Shown here one piece after another: positions 10,690 to 19,979 of a DNA stretch of 64,000 nucleotides (within the stretch, counting starts at the first letter, position 1; the number at the start of each line of letters is the position of its first letter). The stretch spans positions 2,055,702 through 2,119,701 of the forward strand of contig NZ_CP059081.1 of assembly GCF_015602705.1 (NCBI RefSeq), in the 5' to 3' direction. Source of the DNA: Acinetobacter lwoffii (GTDB lineage Bacteria > Pseudomonadota > Gammaproteobacteria > Pseudomonadales > Moraxellaceae). The notes under the pieces are model-generated. The model searched no databases and was not told where the DNA came from. It saw only the letters and a list, made by a program, of their open reading frames with translations. The translations under genes were made by a program, and so were the position numbers.

Positions 10690-11403
10690 ATGACCACAGC
10701 AAAGGCCAAGCCCGTTAAAAACATGACCAAAAAGCAGATTCAGACCTTTTTTGAACGCCTGCGTGAACAGCGGCCTAACCCAAAAACTGAGCTGAATTAT
10801 TCCAATCCCTTTGAATTACTGGTCGCGGTCACGCTCTCTGCTCAAGCTACCGATGTCAGCGTCAACAAAGCCACAGACAAACTCTTTCCAGTCGCCAATA
10901 CACCGGAAGCCATTTATGCGCTAGGTGTGGACGGCTTGAAGGAATATATCAAGACCATTGGTTTATATAACTCAAAAGCGGTCAACGTGATTAAAGCCTG
11001 CGAGATGCTGATTCAGAAGCACAACAGCATCGTACCGGACAATCGTGCAGACTTAGAAGCCCTGCCGGGTGTAGGTCGTAAAACGGCGAATGTGGTACTG
11101 AATACGGCCTTTGGTCAGCCGACCATGGCGGTTGATACCCATATTTTCCGGGTAGGTAACCGTACCGGACTAGCGGTTGGCAAAAATGTGCTGGAAGTTG
11201 AACACCATCTGGTCAAAGTCATTCCCAAGGAATTTATCATTGATTCACATCACTGGCTGATTTTACACGGTCGTTATACGTGTATTGCGCGCAAACCGAA
11301 ATGTCATGAATGTGTAGTATCCGATGTGTGTAACTGGCCGGATCGGTTTGAATTTGGTGCAGCCCGCCAAATTGCAGTGAAAAATATTGAGCTTGCTGAA
11401 TAG
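10690..11403 (+). CDS. nth: Endonuclease III
   Basis: Base-excision repair glycosylase/AP lyase for oxidised pyrimidines. It has 237 residues, with a short N-terminal extension (TTAKAKPVKNMTKK) compared with the 211-residue E. coli protein; translation could also start at the inner Met. The helix-hairpin-helix is LPGVGRKTANVVL with the catalytic Lys, and the catalytic Asp is in MAVDTHIFRVGNR. The C-terminal 4Fe-4S cluster has the exact spacing C-x6-C-x2-C-x5-C in CIARKPKCHECVVSDVC. It sits 3 bp after the RnfB-like gene, a link also found at the end of enterobacterial rnf operons, which suggests co-transcription. Confidence 0.96.
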   Translation: MTTAKAKPVKNMTKKQIQTFFERLREQRPNPKTELNYSNPFELLVAVTLSAQATDVSVNKATDKLFPVANTPEAIYALGVDGLKEYIKTIGLYNSKAVNVIKACEMLIQKHNSIVPDNRADLEALPGVGRKTANVVLNTAFGQPTMAVDTHIFRVGNRTGLAVGKNVLEVEHHLVKVIPKEFIIDSHHWLILHGRYTCIARKPKCHECVVSDVCNWPDRFEFGAARQIAVKNIELAE

Positions 11404-11431
11404 AACGGCGTGATCAAGCTGGGATAAAAAT

Positions 11432-11455
11432 AGGTGACCAATGTGTCACCTTTTT
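11432..11455 (+). terminator. Terminator of the rnfB-like/nth operon
   Basis: The perfect stem AGGTGAC/GTCACCT with a CAATGT loop is followed by TTTTTA, about 30 bases after the nth stop. Confidence 0.8.
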
Positions 11456-11519
11456 ATCGACTATGAGAAGAGTGCTTTTCGTTCAAACCAAATTCTTAGC
11501 TGAGCTGAACTATTATGGA

Positions 11520-11732
11520 TTATTTATCCTGATCTTGTTCAGCCTTTTCCTGCTGCTTGCGCTGTTCAAGTTCGGCTTGTAATTTTGGATGGAGCTGGCG
11601 CTCAGGTCGCTTTGCTGCATTTTCAGCACGTTCTTCCTGACGTACTTTGTTGAGCATTTTAAAACTGAAATAGAACAGACCTACCAATACTGCCAGAAAG
11701 ACTACCATCAACACCAATACGCCAAATTTCAT
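11520..11732 (-). CDS. Small single-span membrane protein, unknown function
   Basis: About 70 residues from the ATG at 11732; a TTG seven codons earlier is also in frame but looks less likely. One transmembrane helix at residues 3-23 (GVLVLMVVFLAVLVGLFYF) is followed by a highly charged cytoplasmic-type tail rich in Glu, Arg, Lys and Gln that could form a coiled coil (AELEQRKQQEKAEQDQDK). I do not recognise the family. It lies downstream of adk on the same strand but beyond adk's terminator. Confidence 0.65.
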   Translation of the reverse strand: MKFGVLVLMVVFLAVLVGLFYFSFKMLNKVRQEERAENAAKRPERQLHPKLQAELEQRKQQEKAEQDQDK

Positions 11733-11762
11733 AGCAACAAGTACCCTGTTCAAATACGCAAT

Positions 11763-11792
11763 AAAAAAGAGCCCTAATATGACTTAGGGCTC
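11763..11792 (-). terminator. Terminator of adk
   Basis: The stem GAGCCCTAA/TTAGGGCTC with a six-base loop; on the minus strand it is followed by a T-run. It sits 28 bases after the adk stop. Confidence 0.88.
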
Positions 11793-11820
11793 TCCGATTG
11801 TCAAAATCATCGTCAGCCGA

Positions 11821-12492
<672 letters not shown>

Positions 12493-12555
12493 TCATTTAA
12501 ACAATATGTATGACGCCACGACCACAATCACCCGATTGTGTCCCCCGACATCTCA

Positions 12556-13872
12556 TTATAAGAAAGCCACAAACAAATGGATTAAACCCGCGACAAAACC
12601 GGTTACCCCACCCAATAAAATCAGAATCCATTCATCTTCCTGAAATGCAGGACGTAAAAGATTCTGAAACTCCTTCGGAGTCAACTCACGTATGCGGTCT
12701 CTAAACATTTGGTAGATTTTCTGTGCACGGCTCGCATTAAATGCTGGGTCGCATACAGGTACCATCGTAATTTCAATCGAGCGATCGATCAAGTCCGTCT
12801 TGAGTTTTGCATACTCTTTTGGTCCTAAAGACAGCTGTAAAGAGGTCCGAACCAGGGGTGTTTCCATAATTTCATTAATATGACGTTTGATAATGCGGCG
12901 GGTTTTGTCTTTTCTGCCGCCATACATCATCTCGGTCATGATCGATTTTAACGTAATCAGGTCTTCTGTGACTACACTTGCGAAGACGTCAGAGACTTCA
13001 TCCTGACGTTTCATAAATGCGCCTTGTATGTTATAGGTGCCGATACGAGGAATCACCGGCTTAATCCACGGAAACTTGCGATTTGTGGTACGGGCAAAGA
13101 ATTGCGGGTACTTTACTGGGTGTGGATAGAGTGGGTTGAATACCATCCAGATCGCGATCCAGTTGGTCAAAAAGCCCCAGATCGCAGCCCAGAACGGTAC
13201 AGTCCAGTGCCACGGCACTACAAACCAGACAATCATCTGGAAAATCCCAAAGAACATCCCGATGAGGGCACTGATATGCCAGATAAAATTGATCTCTTTT
13301 TGACCCACCTTCAGGAACATACGCACCATCAAGCGACGGTCGCCTTCCATCTGGCTCACTACCATTTCACGCATATCTACAAGTGACTCGACGTTCATGG
13401 TCAGCTCAGTCACTAATTCACGCAAAATTGCCGGCATTTGTTTTTGTGCTTGTGCATAAATTCTGCGTTTGATGGCAAAAGGCAGGTTTTCCCAGAGCAC
13501 CGCATTGCGATCCATCATGACTTCATCAATCAGATGTTCCAGTTCGAAACCGACCTGCTCGCCAATGATGCGTGCCATATCATCCGGATCCATCGCCTGT
13601 AAAAATTCGCGGATAGAGCCTAATTTTGACAGTGTGTTATCGGTAATAATGCCTGAAATACGTCCAGCTTTGCGTGGCACAATCCCTTGCCAGCCCACAG
13701 GTAATGGCCCGAGATGGAAACCCCAAAAATTGATCGGATAAAAGACCATTTTCAGCGCCATCCAGACGTGAGCCCAGGTTACAAATGCAGTCACTGGAAT
13801 AATGCTGAGCACGGCCCAAAAATCCGGGCGGTTTACAAAGGTTTGCCACAACTCGTTGACGTACTCAAGCAT
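12556..13872 (-). CDS. DUF445 family membrane protein
   Basis: A 438-residue protein with DUF445 features: an N-terminal membrane helix (about 16-38), the motif INFWGFHLGPLPVGWQGIVP, long helical soluble segments, two central membrane helices (about 210-250, rich in Trp and Phe) and a C-terminal helix (WILILLGGVTGFVAGLIHLFVAFL region). Members of this family are of unknown function and sit in the inner membrane. The ATG at 13872 has GGAAG upstream. It runs ahead of adk and might be co-transcribed with it; a small inverted repeat (CACAATC/GATTGTG, 12523-12540) lies between them without a T-run. Confidence 0.85.
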   Translation of the reverse strand: MLEYVNELWQTFVNRPDFWAVLSIIPVTAFVTWAHVWMALKMVFYPINFWGFHLGPLPVGWQGIVPRKAGRISGIITDNTLSKLGSIREFLQAMDPDDMARIIGEQVGFELEHLIDEVMMDRNAVLWENLPFAIKRRIYAQAQKQMPAILRELVTELTMNVESLVDMREMVVSQMEGDRRLMVRMFLKVGQKEINFIWHISALIGMFFGIFQMIVWFVVPWHWTVPFWAAIWGFLTNWIAIWMVFNPLYPHPVKYPQFFARTTNRKFPWIKPVIPRIGTYNIQGAFMKRQDEVSDVFASVVTEDLITLKSIMTEMMYGGRKDKTRRIIKRHINEIMETPLVRTSLQLSLGPKEYAKLKTDLIDRSIEITMVPVCDPAFNASRAQKIYQMFRDRIRELTPKEFQNLLRPAFQEDEWILILLGGVTGFVAGLIHLFVAFL

Positions 13873-13937
13873 GCATAACTTCCATATTTAATTTTTTGTT
13901 CACAGAATACACATATTAATAAGGTCGAATATTTTGT

Positions 13938-14456
13938 CTATAAACCGATACTTAAAGTATAGGAAAATTGTAGCCGGGGTTCTGTTTCAGCCACAGCACG
14001 ACCATTTCGGTCTTCGAGTTTCTCTCCGGCACCGATCCCGATACTAAAACTGCTGATCCGTTCTGAACTAAGCAAAACATAGGCCAAATCAACGCCAGCA
14101 CCTAAACGGCCTTCATACTCGCCATCAACCTGTTTGCTGTCGATATGACCGGCATAAACCCCGACATAATAACCATTTTTGTCTTTGCCGGTGAGATGTG
14201 CAGGATAACGAAAGCCTGCCTGACCGCCAATCGTACGATCATCATCCAGAAAAACACCACCTTTCACATAAGCAATCCCATAAGGGTTCACCCATTCGGT
14301 ATTTAAATGCAGTAATTTCTGGGTAAAACCAACACCCACATTAAAGGCTTTTGCCTGAGCAGGCTCTATTTTGGTTGTAGTAGTACTCATTTGATCATGT
14401 GCATAAGCCCCGTTCGCCCACAATGCAAACGCTAACAAAGGGTAAACCTTGTTCAT
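13938..14456 (-). CDS. Putative small outer-membrane beta-barrel protein
   Basis: A 172-residue protein with a clear signal peptide (cleavage after ANGAYA, about residue 19). The rest has alternating hydrophobic/polar strands and turns rich in Gly and Asp (VGVGFTQKLLHLN, GGVFLDDDRTIGGQAGF, GYYVGVYAGHIDS, RLGAGVDLAYVLL, SFSIGIGAGEKL). It ends in an aromatic/hydrophobic last strand (LQFSYTLSIGL), the pattern of small 8-strand barrels. No specific family is recognised. It lies upstream of DUF445 on the same strand and divergent from mrdA. Confidence 0.65.
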   Translation of the reverse strand: MNKVYPLLAFALWANGAYAHDQMSTTTTKIEPAQAKAFNVGVGFTQKLLHLNTEWVNPYGIAYVKGGVFLDDDRTIGGQAGFRYPAHLTGKDKNGYYVGVYAGHIDSKQVDGEYEGRLGAGVDLAYVLLSSERISSFSIGIGAGEKLEDRNGRAVAETEPRLQFSYTLSIGL

Positions 14457-14694
14457 TCCTTCACCATCTTCCTTAATTATAGTTTTTGGTATAGTCCTAT
14501 TTTTATTAGATTTTACTCTAGCAGAATTATCACAACTCTTATATACAGCACTTTACAATTTTAATGTCTGCAAAGTCAAAGCTTAAAGGAACTGATTGCA
14601 AGGGTAGTTTTTCATTATCAAATCAAGTGCAGTTGCGTTAGAATACTCCACTTTGATTCTTTTCTACCACTCTCAGGTCTTAAGTCGATCGCGT

Positions 14695-16746
14695 ATGAAG
14701 CAGCACTTTCCTTTAAAAAACGCACAACAAGAAAAGCGCATCTATCGCAGTCGAGTCTTGATTTCCATGGGGATTGTCATTTTCTTTATGCTGCTGCTGG
14801 TCAGCCGCTATGCCTATTTGCAACTGTTCAACTTTGAAAGCTTTACTACAGCTTCTGATGAGAACCGGATTCGTCTACAACCTTTGCCGCCAGCGCGTGG
14901 TTATATTTATGACCGTAACGGCGTGTTGCTGGCCGATAACTATCCAGTATTTACTGCCACTTTAAGTCGTGCTGACGTACAGGATATCGATCAAACGCTC
15001 GAACGCCTGAAACCGATTCTGGAATTGACCGAAGAAGATCTTGAACGCTTTCAAACCCGGATTAAAACAGCACGTAAAACCGAACGGGTTTCAATCAAGC
15101 TCAACCTGAATGAAAATGATATTGCCCGTTTCAGTGAAGTGAAATATCAATTTCCGGGCGTGAATATTGAAACCCAGATGACCCGCTACTATCCGCATGG
15201 TGACCTGTTCGCACATGTGATTGGTTATGTCGGTCGGATTAATGACAAAGAACTGAAATCAATTGATAAGGATCTCTATGCTGGAACCAACCTGATCGGA
15301 AAAATCGGTGTGGAAAAATCCTATGAAGAACTTTTACATGGTGTGCCGGGAAATGAATCGGTAGAAGCAGATGCCTTTGGTAATGTGCTGCGTCATTTGG
15401 GCCGTAAAGATCCGGTACGTGGTAATGATCTGTTCCTGTCACTGGATTACGGCTTGCAGGTAGTCGCTTCGGAGCAACTGGCCGGGCGTCGTGGCGCGAT
15501 TGTGGCGATGAATCCTAAAACCGGGGAAATTCTGGCGCTGGTCTCCAGTCCAAGTTTTAACCCTAACCTGTTTGTGACCGGGATCAGCACCAAAGATTAT
15601 TCGTTCCTGCGTGATAACCTTGATCAACCTTTATATAACCGTGCCGTGCAAGGGGTTTATCCGCCTGGCTCTACTATTAAACCAATGTTTGCACTCGGTG
15701 GTCTGCATCATGGTTTGGTGGACTGGGATACCACTATTTCTGATCCGGGTTATTTCAGCCTGCCGGGAGACAGTCACCGTTTCCGTGACCATAAAAAATC
15801 CGGGCATGGCGCAGTGAATATGCATAAGGCCCAAGTCGTCTCTTGTGATACTTATTTCTATGTCATGTCCTACCGCATGGGTATTGAAAAAATGAATACC
15901 TGGATGCGTCAGTTTGGCTTTGGTGAAAAAACCGGCGTGGACTTACCAAGTGAAAGCTCAGGACTATATCCAAACCCGGAATGGAAAATGCGTACCCGCA
16001 AGGCCAAATGGTCACGTGGTGAAACCATTTCTGTCAGTATTGGTCAGGGTGCTTTTACTTCAACGCCATTGCAGCTGGCTATGGCCACAGCCATTACCGC
16101 CAACCATGGCAATAAAGTCATTCCCCATGTTCTGCGCGAAAGTCGCGGTGCCAAACCGTTCAAGGTGCATAATGGCACGCATGGCAAGATCGATTTTAAT
16201 GGTCAGGAAGAAGACTGGATCAAAATGCGTGATGCGATGGTGGACGTAATTCAATCCGGTACAGGCCGAGGCATCAAAAGCGGCTTACAATATTCTATTG
16301 CCGGAAAAACCGGTACGGCACAGGTAAAAAGTATTGCTCAGGGCAAGCGCTATAATGAATCCTTATTGACTGACCGTCAGCTGGATCATGGCCTGTTTGT
16401 CGGTTTTGCACCTGCTGAAAATCCTGAAATCGCGATTGCAGTTATTCTGGAAAATGGTCGCGGTGGTAGTGCCGCAACGGCTCTGGCCCGTCCAATTTTT
16501 GATTACTGGTTACTGCATAAAGATAAAAATCCGGTACGCCCACAAGGCCACCAATTAAGTGGTGGTCTGATGACGGCCGGAATCAAGCCAGCTGAATTGC
16601 CAAGTGGTGCAGGCATGTTGAGTCAGGATGCAGCATCTAGTGCCGTTCCAGCCAGTGACCAGCCCGACAATGCTGCTCCGACTTCTGCAAATACGGCTGC
16701 ATCTCCCGCAGCAACACCTGCTCCGACACCGATAGAGCGAGATTAA
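14695..16746 (+). CDS. mrdA: Penicillin-binding protein 2 (elongasome transpeptidase)
   Basis: Inner-membrane DD-transpeptidase for cell elongation. From ATG 14695 it has 683 residues; the frame is open upstream to 14653. A membrane anchor (about 22-42) is followed by the dimerisation domain (RLQPLPPARGYIYDRNG) and the transpeptidase domain with all three motifs: the Ser-x-x-Lys in PGSTIKP, SCD in VVSCDTYFY, and AGKTGTAQ. The last 60 or so residues are an Ala/Pro/Thr-rich, low-complexity periplasmic tail (TAASPAATPAPTP). rsmD starts 2 bp later. The usual partner rodA is not adjacent. Confidence 0.96.
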   Translation: MKQHFPLKNAQQEKRIYRSRVLISMGIVIFFMLLLVSRYAYLQLFNFESFTTASDENRIRLQPLPPARGYIYDRNGVLLADNYPVFTATLSRADVQDIDQTLERLKPILELTEEDLERFQTRIKTARKTERVSIKLNLNENDIARFSEVKYQFPGVNIETQMTRYYPHGDLFAHVIGYVGRINDKELKSIDKDLYAGTNLIGKIGVEKSYEELLHGVPGNESVEADAFGNVLRHLGRKDPVRGNDLFLSLDYGLQVVASEQLAGRRGAIVAMNPKTGEILALVSSPSFNPNLFVTGISTKDYSFLRDNLDQPLYNRAVQGVYPPGSTIKPMFALGGLHHGLVDWDTTISDPGYFSLPGDSHRFRDHKKSGHGAVNMHKAQVVSCDTYFYVMSYRMGIEKMNTWMRQFGFGEKTGVDLPSESSGLYPNPEWKMRTRKAKWSRGETISVSIGQGAFTSTPLQLAMATAITANHGNKVIPHVLRESRGAKPFKVHNGTHGKIDFNGQEEDWIKMRDAMVDVIQSGTGRGIKSGLQYSIAGKTGTAQVKSIAQGKRYNESLLTDRQLDHGLFVGFAPAENPEIAIAVILENGRGGSAATALARPIFDYWLLHKDKNPVRPQGHQLSGGLMTAGIKPAELPSGAGMLSQDAASSAVPASDQPDNAAPTSANTAASPAATPAPTPIERD

Positions 16747-16748
16747 AG

Positions 16749-17306
16749 ATGAAAAACCAGCTTCGAATTATTGGTGGTGACTGGAAACGCCGCCAACTGC
16801 CTTTTGCCAGCATTGAGGGTTTGCGCCCGACGCCTGACCGTGTTCGGGAAACACTGTTTAACTGGCTGATGTGGGATGTACAAAATGCACAGGTGTTGGA
16901 TATTTGTGCTGGCTCTGGGGCATTGGCGTTTGAGGCATTATCGCGTGGTGCTGCATCAGTGGTGATGATTGAACCGGATCGTACTCAGGCACAATTTCTG
17001 ACCCAAAATCTGGAACTTTTAAAAGTCACCAAAGCACGTGCGCAATTAAAAGTGGCTACGGCGCAGCAAGCTTTGTCTACCCTTCAGGCACAGTTTGATC
17101 TGGTTTTTCTGGATCCACCATATAGCCTGGATTTATGGGAAGAACTCGCGCTAAAGGCAGATCCTCTGATCAAGGACAATGCCTATATTTATGTAGAAGC
17201 AGATCGTGATTTACAATTGCTTAAATTGCCACCCTCATGGCGTTTAATTAAAAATACCAAAGCCGGTACAGTTCGTGCGGGGCTTTATCAAAAAAGTATT
17301 TCTTGA
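16749..17306 (+). CDS. rsmD: 16S rRNA (guanine-966-N2) methyltransferase RsmD
   Basis: SAM-dependent methylation of G966 in the 30S subunit. At 185 residues it has family size. It begins with the RsmD signature LRIIGGDWKRRQLPF and LRPTPDRVRETLFNWL; the SAM motif is VLDICAGSGALAFEALSRGA and the catalytic motif is FLDPPYSLD. It lies 2 bp after mrdA, so translation is probably coupled. A bidirectional terminator follows. Confidence 0.96.
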   Translation: MKNQLRIIGGDWKRRQLPFASIEGLRPTPDRVRETLFNWLMWDVQNAQVLDICAGSGALAFEALSRGAASVVMIEPDRTQAQFLTQNLELLKVTKARAQLKVATAQQALSTLQAQFDLVFLDPPYSLDLWEELALKADPLIKDNAYIYVEADRDLQLLKLPPSWRLIKNTKAGTVRAGLYQKSIS

Positions 17307-17331
17307 ATTAAATTATTTTGAAGAGCCATTA

Positions 17332-17360
17332 AAAAAGGATTCCTCAGTGGAATCCTTTTT
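17332..17360 (+). terminator. Bidirectional terminator after rsmD
   Basis: The stem AAGGATTCC/GGAATCCTT with a TCAGT loop is flanked by A and T runs, between rsmD and the converging small lipoprotein gene. Confidence 0.88.
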
Positions 17361-17393
17361 GTCATTGTAGTGAGTCAAATTTAAAGACTGTGA

Positions 17394-17606
17394 TTAACGA
17401 TCACGGCGCCAGTCGCGGTTATCTCGGTCACGTTTCCAATCCCGATGATCTTTATGATCCTTATTTTTCCAGTCATGATCTCTGTGGTCTCGATCATAAT
17501 GTCCATTACGATCTCTGTTGCCACGATAATCATCATCCCAAGGATCAACCACACAACCGGTTAATGACACAGCCAATACAGAAAGTAATATCACTTTTTT
17601 CATCAT
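17394..17606 (-). CDS. Small Asp/Arg/His-rich lipoprotein
   Basis: About 70 residues. The start is placed at the ATG at 17606 because AGAGG lies 8 bases upstream; alternatives are one codon downstream or a few codons upstream. The lipobox is VSLTGC, followed by a mature part built almost only of Asp, Arg, His, Lys, Asn and Trp in a quasi-repeat of the type DRDHRDHDW/KDHRDW/RDNRDW. The composition suggests a disordered, metal- or polyanion-binding surface in the periplasm, but no function is known. Confidence 0.75.
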   Translation of the reverse strand: MMKKVILLSVLAVSLTGCVVDPWDDDYRGNRDRNGHYDRDHRDHDWKNKDHKDHRDWKRDRDNRDWRRDR

Positions 17607-17852
17607 GTCCATCACCTCTTACTGCACTCTGTCAGTATCAGGCGAGTTCATGGAGAGTGAACGGAGCCATTGTTGCACTCTTGTAGAGATTTATGCATGT
17701 TTTATGCATGGCCGTAAACCTCTTTTTTCTTAATTAGCATTCATGCTTTTATGAGAATTTGAACTTTCATTTGCATAAATCCAGCTAAATGGAAGCTTGG
17801 CTTTTGTTTAAATCTTGAGAATACTGCTGCCTTTGCTTATGACCTGATCTTT

Positions 17853-18587
17853 ATGACTTGGCTGTTATTTATTCTTGGTGCAATGGTCGCAGGTTTTGTC
17901 CAGGGGCTGACCGGCTTTGCCTTTGCCCTGATCGCCATGTCTTTCTGGGTCTGGGTGCTGCCTCCGCAACTGGCCGCGCCCTTGCTGGTATTTGCCTCGA
18001 TCTGGAGTCATGTGATTTCACTCAGTCAGGAAAAAAAGCAGCTAGTTTTATCCAGGCAGTTGGTGCTGCCTTATCTGATTGCTGGTCTGATTGGCGTGCC
18101 GCTGGGTACTTATCTGTTGCAGATCATTCAAGCAGATACCTTTAAGATGATCTTGGGATTTTTTCTGGTACTGTGGTGTCCGGTGATGCTATTCAATCCG
18201 CAATTCAAAACAATTCAGCATTCAGGAAAATTGACTGATAGCTGCATCGGTTTTATTGGCGGAATTTTAGGAGGACTGGGCGGTTTTTGCGGTGCCATTC
18301 CTTCGGCCTGGGTGATGTTAAAACAATTACCCAAAACCCAGCAGCGCTATATTTTACGGCACTTTAATTTTGCAATTCAGCTTTTCACGCTGGGTACTTA
18401 TGTATGGCAAGGCCTGATCAATCAAAGCCATTTACCCTATATGGCCTTGCTGATTGTTTTTGTGAGTATTCCGGCAATTTTAGGCGCAAAACTATTTTAT
18501 AAAATTTCGGAATTACTGTTCAAACGCATGATCTTAAGTTTACTCTTTAGTGCAGGTTGTTTTCTATTAGCGTCCCAATTCATTTAA
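17853..18587 (+). CDS. TauE/SafE (TSUP) family membrane transporter
   Basis: A 244-residue, highly hydrophobic inner-membrane protein with about eight predicted helices. It has the TSUP features MTWLLFILGAMVAGFVQGLTG at the N-terminus, GLIGVPLGTYLL near residue 72, and the second-half repeat GFIGGILGGLGGFCGAIP near 132. The family exports sulfite, sulfoacetate or other small anions; the substrate here cannot be told. It stands alone, with no sulfur gene next to it. Confidence 0.88.
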   Translation: MTWLLFILGAMVAGFVQGLTGFAFALIAMSFWVWVLPPQLAAPLLVFASIWSHVISLSQEKKQLVLSRQLVLPYLIAGLIGVPLGTYLLQIIQADTFKMILGFFLVLWCPVMLFNPQFKTIQHSGKLTDSCIGFIGGILGGLGGFCGAIPSAWVMLKQLPKTQQRYILRHFNFAIQLFTLGTYVWQGLINQSHLPYMALLIVFVSIPAILGAKLFYKISELLFKRMILSLLFSAGCFLLASQFI

Positions 18588-18685
18588 ACACAAGATCAAG
18601 CCGAGTCTGTCTTCCCCGCTAAAGCTTGAATCCGTTGAAATAACTGCTATGTTAAGGCCAATCTTTGTAAATATAGATCATCATT

Positions 18686-19447
18686 ATGCAGATTCGTGAT
18701 CAGATTGTTCTTGTTACTGGTGGTGCACGTGGTTTGGGTTTAGCCATTACTCAGGCTTTACTGGCTGAGGGCGCGCGCGTGGTCGTCAATTATCATAGCA
18801 GTCAGCAGCAAGCTGAACAGCTGGCCCAGCAGTATCCTGAACAGGTATTTATTTATCAGGCAGATGTCACTCAAACTGATCAGGTCCGCGCTTTATTTGC
18901 CGCAGCTAAAACCCATTTCGGGGAAGCGATTCATGCTGTAATCAATAACGCACTGATTCAATTTGAATTTAATGGTGATGCACGCCCTAAAGTAGAAACG
19001 CTGACTTGGGATATGTTGCAACGGCAATTTAGCGGTGCAGTACAGGCTGCCTTAAATACTACACAAGCCGCACTGGATGATATGAAACAGGCAGGGTTTG
19101 GCCGGATCGTGAATATTGGTACAAACCTGGTGCAAAATCCGGTGGTTCCTTATCATGACTATACCACCGCCAAAGCTGCATTATTGGCCTTTACCCGCAC
19201 CACGGCGCAGGACTTGGGACAATATGGCATCAATGTGAATATGCTCTCTGGTGGCCTGTTACAAACCACGGATGCCAGTAAGGCCACACCTGACATTGTC
19301 TTTGACCTGATTGCTCAATCGACGCCTTTACGCCGCGTAATTACACCAGAAGAATTTGCTGCTGCAATCCTGATGTTTTTGTCACCTTATTCACGTGCCG
19401 TCACAGGACAAAACCTGATTGTAGATGGCGGGCTGGTCAAAGGTTAA
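18686..19447 (+). CDS. SDR-family oxidoreductase (FabG-like)
   Basis: A 253-residue Rossmann-fold short-chain dehydrogenase. The cofactor motif is TGGARGLGLAI (residues 11-21), with NNAL for the NNAG element near 93, the catalytic Tyr and Lys in YTTAK near 158, and a C-terminal VDGGLVKG. The position 13 residues before the catalytic Tyr, normally Ser, is Thr in the segment NIGTNLVQNP. The fold and FabG/3-oxoacyl-reductase likeness are clear; the substrate is not. It is monocistronic. Confidence 0.88.
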   Translation: MQIRDQIVLVTGGARGLGLAITQALLAEGARVVVNYHSSQQQAEQLAQQYPEQVFIYQADVTQTDQVRALFAAAKTHFGEAIHAVINNALIQFEFNGDARPKVETLTWDMLQRQFSGAVQAALNTTQAALDDMKQAGFGRIVNIGTNLVQNPVVPYHDYTTAKAALLAFTRTTAQDLGQYGINVNMLSGGLLQTTDASKATPDIVFDLIAQSTPLRRVITPEEFAAAILMFLSPYSRAVTGQNLIVDGGLVKG

Positions 19448-19581
19448 ATGTTTAGAGAATGGACTTGAATTTTCAAATTCTGTTGTTCTATTTTTTAACC
19501 ATTTGGTAGATTAAAAAGGTTTTGTGACCGGGTTTTACTTCTACAATAGTGCGCTCCCATAAAACCTTTAGTCTACTTTCC

Positions 19582-19908
19582 ATGAAATTTATCACGACAT
19601 TGCTCAGTACCTTGCTACTAGCAGGTTGTATGTCCAGCGATTTGAAGAAGTCCGAACAATTACTGCAAAATTTCCATTGTGCCAAGGTAGATACCGCCCA
19701 AATGCCACATAGCAGTATGACCGACTATTATCAGCAGATGTTGTATAGCAGCAAATCCAAAGTCGAATCTTATATCAAACAGTATCATCAGGGTGAAGAG
19801 TTATTTGACCTACCACTGCATGAAGTGGTGGAGCAACAATATGATCTTTATAAAGATGCCTGCCAAAATCTGGGTGGAATTTTACCCGCTTCTGAAAATG
19901 CATCTTAA
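19582..19908 (+). CDS. Small lipoprotein, unknown function
   Basis: A 108-residue product from ATG 19582 (MKFITTLLSTLLLAGCMSS), with lipobox LLAGC and the acylated Cys at 16. The open frame extends further upstream, but that part would bury the leader. The mature part is helical and polar, with two more Cys (FHCAK and DACQN). I do not recognise the family. It ends ahead of a strong bidirectional terminator. Confidence 0.75.
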   Translation: MKFITTLLSTLLLAGCMSSDLKKSEQLLQNFHCAKVDTAQMPHSSMTDYYQQMLYSSKSKVESYIKQYHQGEELFDLPLHEVVEQQYDLYKDACQNLGGILPASENAS

Positions 19909-19937
19909 GTCTGTCAATCTTCATGATGATTAGGCAA

Positions 19938-19969
19938 TAAAAAAGCAGGAGAATTTTCCTGCTTTTTTT
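19938..19969 (+). terminator. Bidirectional terminator
   Basis: The stem AAGCAGGAGAA/TTTTCCTGCTT with a long T-run, between the lipoprotein gene and the converging acyltransferase gene. Confidence 0.88.
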
Positions 19970-19979
19970 CAACTCAATT

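Noticed and set aside
12523-12540. CACAATC/GATTGTG hairpin between adk and DUF445 as a terminator
   Set aside because: There is no T-run on either strand, and the gap to adk is short; not enough for a terminator call.
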